A stretch of DNA of 64,000 nucleotides, taken from assembly GCA_024516035.1 (NCBI GenBank), contig CM044957.1, positions 22,608,570 through 22,672,569 of the forward strand, read 5' to 3'. Position 1 is the stretch's first letter; every line of letters begins with the position of its first letter. Both the position numbers and the translations under genes were made by a program. Below the pieces are notes generated by a model. The model saw only the letters and a program-made list of their open reading frames with translations. It was not told the DNA's origin and did not search any database. The DNA is from Bactericera cockerelli. Its lineage: Eukaryota; Arthropoda; Insecta; Hemiptera; Triozidae. Shown here one piece after another: positions 22,601 through 30,900 of this stretch.

Positions 22601-24220
22601 CCAACCCCGACACGCAGTTCATTCTGTATCGACCCATCAAAGTGAGTTCCACACAAGTTACAAGTATGATTCTTAGTTTCCCCCTTCTATTTAAGGTCGC
22701 AAAAGATCTATTTAAGGTCGCAGTGACAAAGAGCTTTCGTAGCCGATAGCCCTACTTATACCAATACCAATAGTTTCCCCCTTATAAAAATAACCATGAA
22801 AAATCAATACCGACTCTTTTGGTCTCTTGTATTGCAGACTGATTTTGGACGATCATCTATCTATCCGTGTGTACGTATGTATGTACTAGCGGGCTATCGC
22901 CCGCTTTGCGGGCCGAGGCATGGCCGTGAAAGCAAAAAATCCTTTTTCGCCAATGGCAGGTGTTGTAGTTGGAATTTCGAAAAAATCCCGTCTTATTGCA
23001 CATCTAGACTATAAGACAAAGCTACCTACCAAATTTCAGCTTCCTAGGTATTACGGTTTGGGCTGTAGAGCGATGATCAGTCAGTCAGTCAGTGACTTTG
23101 ACATTTATATATTAAGATGTATACAAATCCACACCTTTTGACCGAGAAACCTGAAATTTTGTACATTGATCCGTTTAGATCAGGGATTTTTTCTAGGCTA
23201 GGTTAAGCTACACTGATTAAGAACAAAAAATGGATGGGTGATACAAAAAATATTCACGTTTTCCACCTAAATGACATTCTTCTTTCTCTAAATTTGAAGT
23301 GACGAACTATCAACTCAAAGCAAGAATAGTTTAGATAAGGGTTTGAGGGTTTGAGCTTTCAATTGACATATCGATCGCGAAAATCCGATTAGCCGTTCTT
23401 GAGCTACGCTGGGTAAAGACAAAAAATGGATGGGTGGGTGTGATATGTGTTATGTGTGTGGGTGTCTTGTGTGTTTGATGGGTTGGCGAAGCGGCGGGTG
23501 GTAACCCTCTGGTAATTATCTAAAATGTTAAAAGAGACATAATGCACTTTCCGCCATTGGTCCGTGCATCCGTGTGTGTGAACACGATATCTCGAGAACG
23601 GTAGAGACTTCAAATTTGGCATGGAAGTTTATTTTATAAACCACACGAACCACAAAACTTTGCCTGAAATCAGCCACAGTGTGCGATCGCAGGGCCGCTT
23701 CTTTGAATTGGTTAAATATACAAAAAAAAGTTACAGAACAACATTTTCTTAGAATAAAAAAATAATAAGTGTTTACTCTGATCATTTTTTTGATATCTTG
23801 AACTCTTTGCAACCCGGCCCCAATTTACCGGTATTTTTGAGGGTCCCACTCAGACTAATTTTTTCATTATTCATTCTAGATATGGTTTATGACATATCAA
23901 ATCCAATGATTTTGAGGTGCTTATTATGAATTTGTCATTGATTTTTACCTAATTATCACCGTCGAGTCACCAGTGACAATGATAACGTGTGGTGTCACAC
24001 CAGATTTTTTAAATGGCAATTTTAACTCACAGTACATTTAATTTCCTGTTGTTGGTTTTCTCCTCCTCAGAACAACATCATTGGGCTGTTCGCAGCACTG
24101 CTGGGCTACATGACCACTCACCACTCGGGCGAGGACCTGCTTATAATAGGCTGCCCCACATCCGAGCAAGTCTCCATCCTCCTCTCCTCCATGTCCCTTC
24201 TCCCCATATCAGAGTCCTGA
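4475..24220 (+). CDS. COG3: COG3, conserved oligomeric Golgi complex subunit 3 (14 coding exons)
   Basis: COG3 (Sec34 family) is a subunit of lobe A of the COG tethering complex. The complex acts on the cytosolic face of the Golgi and tethers vesicles for retrograde intra-Golgi traffic and glycosylation-enzyme recycling. Coding exons are 4475-4624, 7172-7384, 7890-7997, 12343-12510, 13171-13409, 14026-14241, 15607-15743, 16176-16384, 17355-17464, 18274-18421, 19093-19219, 20414-20625, 22465-22641 and 24071-24220. They sum to 2364 nt, or 787 residues plus TGA; human COG3 is about 828. Every junction keeps the frame. Diagnostic stretches that match animal COG3 include [14 protein letters not shown] (Sec34 coiled coil), [64 protein letters not shown] and the C-terminal [14 protein letters not shown]. 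There are three in-frame ATGs at 4475, 4481 and 4487, with an in-frame TAA at 4412. I chose the first ATG; the 5' UTR and promoter are not recognisable. Confidence 0.97.
4670..4870 (+). mobile_element. possible tRNA-derived SINE fragment
   Basis: The stretch has a B-box-like GGTTTGAATCCCACCC near 4712-4727 and a GGTGGTTTGCATG region before it. The reverse complement of a similar motif occurs near 181-200. It sits just inside COG3 intron 1. Boundaries are uncertain. Confidence 0.4.
5312..6869. mobile_element. 1.56-kb terminal-inverted-repeat DNA transposon, non-autonomous
   Basis: The ends are perfect 16-base inverted repeats, CAATGGGGCTTTCCCA (5312-5327) and its complement (6854-6869). A second inverted pair inside (5487-5510 and 6671-6694) includes TGACGTCAAAAGTATG, so the terminal repeats extend about 200 bases with divergence. 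No transposase is visible. A short ATG frame at 5646 ([14 protein letters not shown]) runs to a GTAAGG and might be a captured exon. It lies in COG3 intron 1. Confidence 0.85.
7172..7384 (+). CDS. COG3: COG3 coding exon 2 (Sec34 domain start)
   Basis: Seventy-one codons, phase 0 at both ends, between a TTATTTTTCAG acceptor and a GTGAGT donor. It starts with a Lys/Glu/Asn-rich linker. The conserved opening of the Sec34 domain follows ([14 protein letters not shown], then [16 protein letters not shown]), predicted as coiled coil. Confidence 0.95.
7890..7997 (+). CDS. COG3: COG3 coding exon 3 (coiled coil)
   Basis: Thirty-six codons, phase 0 at both ends, TTCTCTTAG acceptor and GTAAGT donor. 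It continues the Sec34 coiled coil ([21 protein letters not shown], then [11 protein letters not shown]), matching 'LESLQKQYLFVSNKTGTLHEACEQLL' of vertebrate COG3. Confidence 0.95.
8097..8340 (-). pseudogene. Ty3/gypsy-type Pol remnant, integrase C-terminus
   Basis: The - strand frame encodes [29 protein letters not shown] and [10 protein letters not shown], the characteristic tail of Ty3/gypsy integrases downstream of the catalytic core. It ends at a stop near 8100. No LTR, protease or reverse transcriptase was seen around it. It is an old fragment in COG3 intron 3. Confidence 0.8.
8914..9858. mobile_element. palindrome-rich inverted-repeat DNA element
   Basis: The ends are inverted: TATATATGTTAGCGGCAATG at the left and its complement at 9831-9858. 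Between them, many copies of AGGCATAGTTGACT and AGTCAACTATGCCTAGGC occur in both orientations (8945-9145 and 9655-9835). This looks like an array of subterminal binding sites. The centre (9160-9600) is unique-looking and holds a small cysteine-rich frame. Confidence 0.85.
9331..9522 (+). pseudogene. small cysteine-rich ORF remnant inside the palindrome-rich element
   Basis: A frame from 9331 to the TAG at 9520-9522 ends [20 protein letters not shown] then CGNK, a C-x-C-x6-C-x3-C-x5-C pattern. Similar Cys-rich tails are known at the C-terminus of some transposon integrases (KRBA2/Ginger-like). An ATG at 9317 opens a different frame ([13 protein letters not shown]) that would need a frameshift to join. 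It is probably a residue of a larger element-encoded protein. Confidence 0.45.
9869..11596. mobile_element. 1.73-kb inverted-repeat element with repeated GCGGACACTAC motifs
   Basis: Its ends are CGGCCATTCCA (9869-9879) and TGGAATGGCCG (11586-11596). Inside, the motif GCGGACACTAC or its complement GTAGTGTCCGC (with one-base variants) recurs near 9887, 10046, 10250, 11046, 11060 and 11226. No transposase is visible. Repeated motifs in both orientations suggest transposase-binding sites. It immediately abuts the palindrome-rich element. Confidence 0.65.
12031..12290 (-). pseudogene. mariner 3' end: transposase C-terminus plus terminal inverted repeat
   Basis: The - strand encodes [19 protein letters not shown], a stop, then [16 protein letters not shown], as in the C-terminus of insect mariner transposases. 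It is followed by a terminal repeat whose + strand reads CGAGAGTTGTCCGTAA at 12031, preceded by TA. Only the 3' quarter of the element remains, directly before COG3 exon 4. Confidence 0.8.
12343..12510 (+). CDS. COG3: COG3 coding exon 4
   Basis: Fifty-six codons, phase 0, preceded by TTGTTAATAG and followed by GTAAGT. It encodes [15 protein letters not shown] and LLYINSH, corresponding to the end of the Sec34 domain ('LSYFNELETINTKL' and 'CITYISSH' in vertebrates). The acceptor follows an intron of about 4.3 kb filled with mobile elements. Confidence 0.95.
12511..13170. other. COG3 intron 4, nothing recognised
   Basis: AT-rich intronic DNA with no repeat or gene signature that I can name. 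Confidence 0.5.
13171..13409 (+). CDS. COG3: COG3 coding exon 5
   Basis: 239 nt, entering in phase 0 and leaving after two bases of a Glu codon (GA|GTAAGT). It encodes [20 protein letters not shown] and the conserved [18 protein letters not shown] segment. Reading straight through gives a TAA immediately after the donor, so splicing here is required. Confidence 0.95.
13410..14025. repeat. COG3 intron 5 with a CA-rich stretch
   Basis: About 13865-13925 is rich in CACACA/CACC repeats, an imperfect microsatellite. The rest of the intron is unremarkable. Confidence 0.6.
14026..14241 (+). CDS. COG3: COG3 coding exon 6
   Basis: 216 nt. The first base completes the Glu codon from exon 5 and the last two bases (AA) start a Lys codon. 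It encodes [33 protein letters not shown] and the FFSRPGESF segment that matches 'EFFTKPTSKL'. It is clearly GC-richer than the surrounding intron. Confidence 0.95.
15140..15405 (-). mobile_element. tRNA-derived SINE (family 2), reverse orientation
   Basis: On the - strand it has a B-box-like GGTTTCGATCCCCAGC, then a shared body (CATACCTCGTGAGG, GCAGCGACCAGTGGCGGAAT) and a tail containing CTGCATTACCCAGT. The same modules in the same order occur at 41445-41695 (-) and 41815-42060 (+). It sits in COG3 intron 6. Confidence 0.75.
15607..15743 (+). CDS. COG3: COG3 coding exon 7
   Basis: 137 nt, completing the Lys codon and ending one base into the next codon at a C|GTGAGT donor. It encodes [20 protein letters not shown] followed by [16 protein letters not shown], one of the best conserved blocks of COG3 ('[25 protein letters not shown]'). 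Confidence 0.95.
16176..16384 (+). CDS. COG3: COG3 coding exon 8; its 3' edge seeds a minisatellite
   Basis: 209 nt, entering in phase 1 and leaving in phase 0. It encodes [20 protein letters not shown] followed by [12 protein letters not shown], matching '[32 protein letters not shown]'. The last 27 bases of the exon and its GTGAGT donor are the first unit of the tandem array that follows. I place the real donor at 16385 because continued reading reaches an in-frame TAA 21 bases into the intron, and because exon 9 is in phase 0. Confidence 0.94.
16358..17106 (+). repeat. 47/56-bp minisatellite made from the COG3 exon 8 splice-donor edge
   Basis: About 15 units. Most are 47 bases, several are 56 bases through an extra AGAGATAAA segment, and one has a 7-base deletion. 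Each unit contains GAACCCGAGGATAGAGGATT, GCGACGG and a donor-like GTGAGT or GTTAGT. The first unit is the real end of exon 8. I count 11 GTGAGT and 4 GTTAGT sites, including the real one. Using any later site would include an in-frame TAA. Confidence 0.95.
17355..17464 (+). CDS. COG3: COG3 coding exon 9 (variable Ser/Gly-rich loop)
   Basis: 110 nt with acceptor CCACATTCCAG and donor GTAGGT, leaving two bases of a Trp codon. It encodes a Ser/Arg/Gly-rich linker ending PVDLQGLW, equivalent to the poorly conserved linker and 'PADLHGMW' of vertebrate COG3. Confidence 0.93.
17465..18273. repeat. COG3 intron 9 with dispersed-repeat fragments
   Basis: It contains TTTACTTTCCTTATCTC (17572) and CACCCTGTAT (17683), plus AGGGGCCGAGTAATTTGAGG (17767). 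These match modules seen near 28.97, 45.68, 53.95 and 55.3 kb. It is a degraded transposon patchwork without coding capacity. Confidence 0.55.
18274..18421 (+). CDS. COG3: COG3 coding exon 10
   Basis: 148 nt. The first G completes Trp, then [17 protein letters not shown] and [16 protein letters not shown], close to '[17 protein letters not shown]' and 'FQGLSQEALSACIQSL'. Donor is AAG|GTCAGT, phase 0. Confidence 0.96.
18422..19092. other. COG3 intron 10, nothing recognised
   Basis: No repeat or gene signature recognised. A slightly GC-richer patch at 18660-18905 has no convincing frame. Confidence 0.4.
19093..19219 (+). CDS. COG3: COG3 coding exon 11
   Basis: 127 nt, phase 0 in, one base of an Ala codon out (G|GTAAGG). 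It encodes [20 protein letters not shown], the most conserved peptide of the family. A second AG two bases downstream of the acceptor would shift the frame, so 19093 is the start. Confidence 0.96.
19220..20413. other. COG3 intron 11, nothing recognised
   Basis: AT-rich. A continuous frame enters exon 12 from 20239, but the acceptor and homology place the exon start at 20414, so the upstream part is chance. Confidence 0.5.
20414..20625 (+). CDS. COG3: COG3 coding exon 12
   Basis: 212 nt, completing an Ala codon (G|CA) and ending GAG|GTAAAT in phase 0. It encodes ILELLLEG and [18 protein letters not shown], as in '[33 protein letters not shown]'. A second near-identical edge lies 24 bases downstream and could act as an alternative in-frame donor (see findings). 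Confidence 0.94.
20700..20800 (-). repeat. dispersed repeat copy (partner at 61680-61745)
   Basis: AAGCTTGTGCCTTTCTCTTC followed by CACCGAACAAATCGATCG here is the reverse complement of 61680-61745 (CGATCGATTTGTTCGGTGG). The family is unknown. It lies in COG3 intron 12. Confidence 0.75.
21143..21885. repeat. about 740-bp near-perfect palindrome (fold-back element)
   Basis: Two arms of about 350 bases, 21143-21510 and 21530-21885, are inverted copies (for example AAAAAGAACTGATATCCCCC on the left and GGGGGATATCAGTTCTTTTT on the right). A few dozen bases around GCGGTCGCGGTGTAATTTTC form the turn. No coding capacity. It lies in COG3 intron 12. Confidence 0.9.
21897..21966 (+). repeat. partial direct duplicate of the adjoining palindrome's right arm
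   Basis: TCTATTGAGTGGGGCGTTCT followed by TCCTTTTG and TGGTGTTTTTGGGGGGAT repeats 21715-21770 about 200 bases upstream. It is either an unequal-exchange product or a second insertion. Confidence 0.75.
22202..22371 (+). repeat. 88-bp tandem duplication containing a 16-bp-arm hairpin
   Basis: CACAGCCGTTTTTATTTCG starts at 22202 and again at 22290. The unit contains TCTGTGTTGTAGGCTG, followed two bases later by its complement. It ends about 95 bases before the exon 13 acceptor. Confidence 0.85.
22465..22641 (+). CDS. COG3: COG3 coding exon 13
   Basis: Fifty-nine codons, phase 0 both ends, TCTCTTGCTAG acceptor and GTGAGT donor. A Pro/Ser/Ala-rich linker precedes [17 protein letters not shown], matching 'LYLSNKDTEFILFKPV'. 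Confidence 0.95.
22885..23500. repeat. hairpin-ended dispersed repeats (family H)
   Basis: It starts with TACTAGCGGGCTATCGCCCG, whose GCGGGC/GCCCGC arms form a small hairpin. A second oppositely oriented copy ends near 23485 with GGCGAAGCGGCGGGTGGTAA. Shared body modules (ATGGATGGGTG, GTTTGAGCTTTCA, CGATCGCGAAAAT) also occur at 52500-53010 and 60590-60960. A GT-rich microsatellite lies at 23425-23480. It is in COG3 intron 13. Confidence 0.7.
23540..24005. repeat. dispersed repeat (family K) ending just before COG3 exon 14
   Basis: Modules AACACGATATCTCGAGAACG, AACCCGGCCCCAAT, CCGGTATTTTTGAGGG and AATCCAATGATTTTGAGGTG match 61905-62345 in the same order, and partly 45540-45700. It ends with a GTGTGGTGTCACACCAGA palindrome about 65 bases from the exon 14 acceptor. 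Confidence 0.75.
24071..24220 (+). CDS. COG3: COG3 terminal coding exon 14 and stop
   Basis: Forty-nine codons plus TGA after a CTCCTCCTCAG acceptor. It encodes [33 protein letters not shown] and ends ISES, matching 'NNIQQVFQKFHALL' and 'IIACPSMEQLSLLL'. The last bases and the stop codon are the first unit of the 3' minisatellite. Confidence 0.95.
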   Translation, partial: NNIIGLFAALLGYMTTHHSGEDLLIIGCPTSEQVSILLSSMSLLPISES

Positions 24221-24740
24221 GTAGCTCCTCCTCCTGCTTATCATACCAGAGTCCTGAGTATCCCCTCCTCCTGCTTATCATACCAGAGTCCTGAGTATCT
24301 CCTCCTCCTGCTTATCATACCAGAGTCCTGAGTATCCCCTCCTCCTGCTTATCATACCAGAGTCCTGAGTATCTCCTCCTCCTGCTTATCATACCAGAGT
24401 CCTGAGTATCTCCTCCTCCTGCTTATCATACCAGAGTCCTGAGTATCTCCTCCTCCTGCTTATCATATCAGAGTCCTGAGTATCTCCTCCTCCTGCTTAT
24501 CATACCAGAGTCCTGAGTATCTCCTCCTCCTGCTTATCATACCAGAGTCCTGAGTATCTCCTCCTCCTGCTTATCATACCAGAGTCCTGAGTATCTCCTC
24601 CTCCTGCTTATCATACCAGAGTCCTGAGTATCTCTTCCTCCTGCTTATCATACCAGAGTCCTGAGTATCTCCTCCTCCTGCTTATCATACCAGAGTTCTG
24701 AGTATCTCCTCCTCCTGCTTATCATACCAGAGTCCTGAGT
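24211..24740 (+). repeat. 37-bp minisatellite made from the COG3 stop-codon region
   Basis: AGAGTCCTGA occurs 15 times at an exact 37-base period from 24211 to 24729 (one copy has TTCTGA). The first is the real end of the COG3 coding sequence (Glu-Ser-stop). The remainder of the unit is GTATCTCCTCCTCCTGCTTA plus TCATACC. The array lies in the presumed 3' UTR. Confidence 0.96.
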
Positions 24741-25818
24741 TCCACGCATAGCTTACAAGTTATAGTTTGCATGTCCAGAGGTTTATACTCTAGCATTATT
24801 ACTTGTGCTATTTTTTTCCATATAACTAGTCTCAGCTCATACTGAAATTTCACATTCCTTTCAAAGTAGAATTTATAATAAATAATGCCATAGATGATTT
24901 TACAATTCAATTAGAAAGAAAGGACTCTAATCATATATTTTTTTAAAATAAAATTAACAATAAAGTATATTTTTTAATTTATTATATATACAATACATAT
25001 ATATTACACAAGACAATTAGAAATTTTTAAGGATAAGTAAGGAGTGAACTTCTAGGTGTCCCAGCACTCACCCAGCCTGGCTTCTTACGCGGATTATCCA
25101 CCTGAACTTGAAATTTATTTTTTAACCAATCCTTTCATTAGTATGTAACAGTGTAACACAAGAGCCAGGGTACAATGGTCCATGAGCCAAGGACTCAATT
25201 TTTATGGTAAAGAAATTTATCATTTTCAATTATATGGTTTATATGTTCTTCAAAGAATCAGAGAATGTTTTCTTTTCCTTTTCAGCAATATGATACGATA
25301 CAATCCTTTTCTTTTTGAACCTTCATTTCTTTCAATCCAACTTTCTCCTACGTTTCATTCGGATAATCAAGTTATGATTCCCTATATTATTCAATAATAA
25401 TTTTCCTAAAAGTTCACTCCTACTGACGGTTTAATTATTATTGGCTATTAAATTGGTTATTGAAATTAAAAGTTAGGTATGAGAAAAAATTTCTCAAAAG
25501 AAAATAATAAATACAAAACGTAAATTTCGCTATCTAGCTAGTAAACTATCAACCAATTGGTTTGCAGATGATATTGCAAATATACAAGGTCGAAGCAGGC
25601 AGACAGTTTAATTTGAAATTGGATTACTGAAAACTAAAATGGGGAGGTTTTTTTTAAACAAAAAATCAATCACCTGCGACTGATAATTTTTTAGGGAATC
25701 CCAGATGTCACATTTTGTTTTTAGAAATGGAATAAAGATATTACTTATATTAATTATTTATCTATCATCTGACCCTGAAAACTGACTCTACTTGTAGAGC
25801 AGAAATCCACACTATCTA
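24741..25818. other. intergenic, nothing recognised
   Basis: AT-rich, with no supported gene or repeat family. It probably includes the end of the COG3 transcript. Confidence 0.4.
24877..24882 (+). promoter_or_regulatory. candidate polyadenylation signal of COG3
   Basis: AATAAA about 660 bases after the COG3 stop codon, just beyond the 3' minisatellite. Such hexamers are frequent in this AT-rich DNA, so the assignment is tentative. If correct, the minisatellite is transcribed as 3' UTR. Confidence 0.3.
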
Positions 25819-26638
25819 CAGGGTGTCTCGTTTCAAACGAACCAACGCGATTACATCGCACATCTAGGTTCGCTTGAGGTCAATTTCAGAAATTTAAATG
25901 GAACCATATATTTTTGAGAACGGTTTTGTACTAATCAAAAATGAGAATCTTTTACTGATATCATTTTTTTATTTAACCTTTTACTTCCAAATATTTCTAA
26001 TACTAGTAGTTCTGCGAACTGTAATCCTCACACAGATTCTACTATTGAATTATAAATGTCATATCAATCATGAGGACATCAAGACCTTTCATTAAATACC
26101 CCACTCAATGGGTTTTAATTTAAAATGTACTGTCAATTATGGACACAATACTTCCTCGTGATCGGTTCACATTGTAAATATTGGCAATTTTGAGATTTTA
26201 TACTAAATCACTTGTATTACCAAACCGCTCAATGTTTTTTTTCTACATTCTATATAGATATGTACTACAACTTATTTTCCAATTTTTGTCCAAATTTTAG
26301 ATTATCTTAAAATAATATCAGTGCTGGATATTACAGTAAGTGACAAATTTAGCGGAATGCATAGGTTTTTTCTCGTATAACGTGTGAATTTCTTGTTGGA
26401 CAAAAACATTTTTCATATTTTTTCTGATTGCCGAAATCACACAAAAATTGGTACAGAGATAGCAAAGACATGAAAGCCAATTTTCTGAAGTTCATCTCAA
26501 TCTAACCTAGGAGGGCGAACTTGAGAAAATGTTCGAGTTTCCCCCCTATTTTTAAGGAAGATTTAGTAAGAATAATTTTTCCGTAGAATCAATAGTTTCC
26601 GAGTAATTGCGCTGGTTTGTTTAAAATGAGACACCCTG
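25819..26638. mobile_element. 820-bp inverted-repeat element (CAGGGTGTCTC ends)
   Basis: The left end is CAGGGTGTCTCGTTTCAAAC, preceded by TA; the right end is GTTTAAAATGAGACACCCTG. There is no transposase. It encloses a copy of the ACTGCCAATTATGGACAC-type repeat near 26129. The right flank does not show TA, so a target duplication is not confirmed. Confidence 0.75.
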
Positions 26639-27737
26639 TTTATTGTAAATGCAGAAATATTTTATTACAGACTAAATTGAAATAAACCATAAGAACCTTT
26701 TGAATTATTAGCTTTCTTATATAAGTCTATAAATTTATATTTCGTAGTGTTACAAAGGTCCTCTTTATTAGATTTCTGTTCAAATTTAATGTAAAACGAG
26801 TCGAAGTAAAGTTAAAAGACCAGCTTGTAGAGGCTATTTTTACGAGGCAATAGACATAAGTACATAAATGAGAAAAGACTAAATAACAGGGTCTGTTGAT
26901 GGCAACGCGCAAATAAAGCGAAAAATATCGCTTTGAAAATAATAATTAGATTTAATACACAGTCCTACTATGGCAGCTCCGACATTGAGTCTGATATTAA
27001 GTCAAATAGCACAGTCAACACGTGCTTTTTTTAAATACATCCTCTTCATGAAAAGGAACTAGTCCATTGATTTCATCTTTACAAACAATTCACATCTAGA
27101 ATAATTACCGCCCATTTTCCTAACTATGACACGGCTTCCAAATTCGGAAGGGCCGTGACTGTATTACCATAGGAAGTGGGTATGTGGACTGTTTTTAGAG
27201 TTCCATAAAGTAATCCAACAAAAAACTATACTAGCTGGTACAACCGTCAGTCCATTGGTACTAAATCACATTTACAATAGAAAGAAGACAGAAAGCTCGT
27301 TTGACGGCAGGTCCATAGGAAAAGGTTTCTTCAAAGAAGATACGACTTGGAAAAAGAGAGGAAAAACAACGGAGTTCCATGTTTCCAATGACCTTGTTCC
27401 GCTCGATTTTAAAATCAGGATTACATTTTGAGGACTTGAAGTGAAAAAAAGAAGCTGCATAGTTCTGGTTCACTTCAAGCACTCTCCGCACCCTTCACAA
27501 AACTTTTCACAAATGTAACCGCAATTCTATGTAAACCTGCAGTCACAAAACTTTCCAATAGTTTGCTACTAGGTCGTATGAAGTCGTAATGGGACTTCCC
27601 ATCTCATCACCACTGGAGCAATTCTGAGCGTCATCTGCTTCACAGCAGCCAAAGTAAAATTACATCACAGCATTGAGTTCAGTTTCCCGCAGATGCCTGA
27701 GGGTCGGGGGGACCCCCAGGGCGTGTGGGCGGGGCCA
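26639..27737. other. intergenic, between the converging 3' ends
   Basis: No gene or repeat identified. It may hold the 3' UTR of the TSC22-family gene. No clear polyadenylation hexamer stands out on the - strand. Confidence 0.35.
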
Positions 27738-27911
27738 TTAGGAGTTGCCCTGGTGTTGCAGTTGGGCCAGCGTGTCTTGGGACGCGTTTGCTTTGAGGAT
27801 GGAGTTCTCCATTTCCAGCTGCGAGATCCTCTCCATGAGCTCCGCTATCTTCTCCTTCAACACCTCCACCTCCTCCCGCACAGCGAACATCAGGTGAGAC
27901 TTGACCAGGTC
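27738..27911 (-). CDS. bun: TSC22-family terminal exon (TSC box and leucine zipper)
   Basis: 57 codons plus TAA. The acceptor reads GTTGCAG on the - strand, directly before GAC-CTG-GTC-AAG. Leucines and equivalent hydrophobics of the zipper fall at heptad spacing after the TSC box. The exon is strongly GC-biased compared with flanking DNA. The stop at 27740-27738 leaves a short tail ending QLQHQGNS. Confidence 0.95.
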   Translation of the reverse strand, partial: DLVKSHLMFAVREEVEVLKEKIAELMERISQLEMENSILKANASQDTLAQLQHQGNS

Positions 27912-30900
27912 CTGCAACAGAGACGGGAGACATACTATTATAGAGGTTTCTGCTAGCCTTAATCAAGAGTACAGACAGCAACATTAACACAAAGCAAACT
28001 AATGCAAGGTCGAGGGAAAAGGGTAAAAGACAGAGTATTATTTGTATTTTAGTATGAATGTTTAGAATAACCTACTTATAGTACACAGTGCAATCAAGGA
28101 GCTTACACGAGTTGAGAGGTAACGCAGTTCATTCCTTCGAAAACTTATTTGAGAGGGTGTGTAAGTGAACATACTGGAAGTCCTGACGTCTAGGATGGGA
28201 GAAAGTGGCGGTCCGAGCTGAAAAAGTTTTTTTGCCTAAATCTCGAAAACGGTATATTTATGAACAGATTAACATTTAAAATTTTGATTCTATTCTAACT
28301 TTAGATATCCGTATTCAGAGTTACAAATGCTCACGTTCAGCGCGCGTCCCAGGGTTGAGCATTTGTTATCTATTCTATGTGAGGAGAGGAGTGAGACATT
28401 CTTGTGTGTCAAGCCTATATTGATAGGACTGTTTACTCTAATCAACGGATTGGTTCATTCATACTGAGATAGTATTCCATTCAGAACAGGTGATAGAGTG
28501 ACTCGCGTTGACTTGTATACAGGGTGGCCCCGGAGTTATGTTCATCAGAAATAATTTCGTTGCTATTTGAAATACTGAAAAAAAAACGTGTTTCTTTTTT
28601 TAACTTGCAGTTATATTGGTAATTTTTTTATATAGGGTGTACCAAAAAAAATTCAAGATATCAAAAAAAAAAAATAAAAAATGATCAGAATAGACCCCTA
28701 TTATTTTTTAATCCAAGAAAATGTTGTTCTTTAATTATTTTTGCATATTTAACCAATCCTGAAGAACGGCCTTTGCGGCCGATTTCAACCAAAAAATTTG
28801 TGGTTCTTGTGGTATATAAGATCTACTTTCATACTAAATTTCAAGTCTCTAGCTCTTCACAGACAGACAGAAGCACGGACCATTGGCTGAAAACAACTTT
28901 TTTGGTATCCTGAGGCTATGATTCGTCCAGTTTGAAAAACTGGGTAGGTCAAATTTACGACGAATACAATACTTTCCTTACTATAGGATAAGGAAAGTAA
29001 AAAACTAGGTTTTCTTTCAAACCCCATTTTGAAAGAAAAACAAGAAAATACATTTCTTTGAATATAATTATGTAAGTATTTGTACCAGTAAAACATTAAA
29101 TTAAATTAAAAATATGCATAAATCATATCGCCGCTGCAAACACAAACTGTCGTATCTGCAAATTTTGCCATTTTCAGTTAAGAAGCGCACATAGTGGTTC
29201 GTGCTTGCTGAGAATCTTTAAAACTCACATACGACTAACCTTAAAACTTGAATACTTCGGGAAGGAGTTGAGATACAGATACGACAGTTCGTGACGTGAA
29301 AAAGGAAGTTTCAAACCACTATGTGCGCTTCCTGAAAATTTGCAGATACGACAGTTTGTGTTTGCAGCGGCGATATGAATCATGTGATTCCAATTGAAAT
29401 TGAAAGGTGATTTGTTGTTATAAACCTTGTTGTAAAATACATCTATAAAAAATTGTTTAAAAAAAAGGTGATTTGTGAATGTGACATTGTTTTAAACATT
29501 CCTTGCAGCAATTCTAAACTCCCTGCATCTCCCCGTCTAAAGTTGGTGTTGAGTGTTGAGGTAAAGAGAACAAATTCTGCCGCGTCTGAACTAGAGCTGG
29601 AGATTGACATCAAGGCCAGCAGATACTCACATCTCATTGTTCCGTGTTTACAGTAGGATGCAAAGTTTGCGGATATGGCAAGTGGAAAAGTTAATAACGA
29701 GCTCCAATTTTGGCGTCTAAATGATATGTTACGGGTTTCCGGGTTTAATATGTGAATCTCAACCAAATCTCCCATCCTAGACGTCAGGACCTTTAGTATG
29801 TTTACAACCTTACCCTTCTTGACAAGTATTCGTAGGGATTGTCTGTGATTGTCACGTACTCTACACCCTCTTCTAAGGCATTTAATAATCTAATCAGACT
29901 ATTTACGTTGAACAGTTAATTTTACTCAAAGATTTATAAGTAGGTCTGTAATTATTGTAACATTTACCTATTTCTGACTTAAATGAAAAAGTCATTAACA
30001 GTTTTTGTTCAAAAAATCAAAATCCAGACGAATGGATCTAATCCAAAATTGTCAGTAGCTGCCTCTAAATTGAGGTAAGTCCTCGCATGTGCAAGTGCTT
30101 TCTGAATTTCTCCTTTTTTTTCTTTGAGTCATAAAAATAATGGTGAGTGAAACTTCACCACGATCGAGACTCGGCGACCTATTGCCCTCTTAGTTAGAAG
30201 CCCCTGGATTAACCACTATGAAAGGATAATATCAGGTATCAGTATACTACTTATTATATGTTATTCAACATTGTAAAGTTTTTATTTATTTTTCCTCTAA
30301 CATGTTGACAGCTCCCCCAAACCAAATTCCCACCGGCCACGCCTGGTACTCACATCACTAAGGAAAAACGTGAAAATCCACAAATGACTCACATCACTAT
30401 CATCGAGCAAGAATTAAGTAGGTTAGAAATTCGCACACAAGCGCTCCATCAGATAATGCTTACGTGGCCTTGACACCAAAAGACGGTAGGGTGCTAAATA
30501 TTTTCGACTTCATAGGCAAAAAATAAAACATACCTAACGAATTAATGTTGGAATGATACTTTTCTGTAGTGAATGAGCCGAGAGTTTCAGACTTGGGGAA
30601 AAAACACACACAGGATTTTGGTATATTTTTCATATGAGTATTCACAGAGTTGGGGTTCTATTCCTAGAGTTGTCAGAAAATTTAGCAAACTGGGAACCAA
30701 TCACCATTCAACATAAACATAATTTCTAGTTTGATTTGATTATTTCTGAATCGAAAAACATCAACCATGATTACGAAACATGAGATAGTGAACACTCTAT
30801 TCACACATGAGAAGATTATGAGTTTCGCATTCCTCTCAAACGACCTCTAAATTAAACGTTGTGGGATGCTGTAAAGAGTTTATAGTGTTCTTTATAGGCA

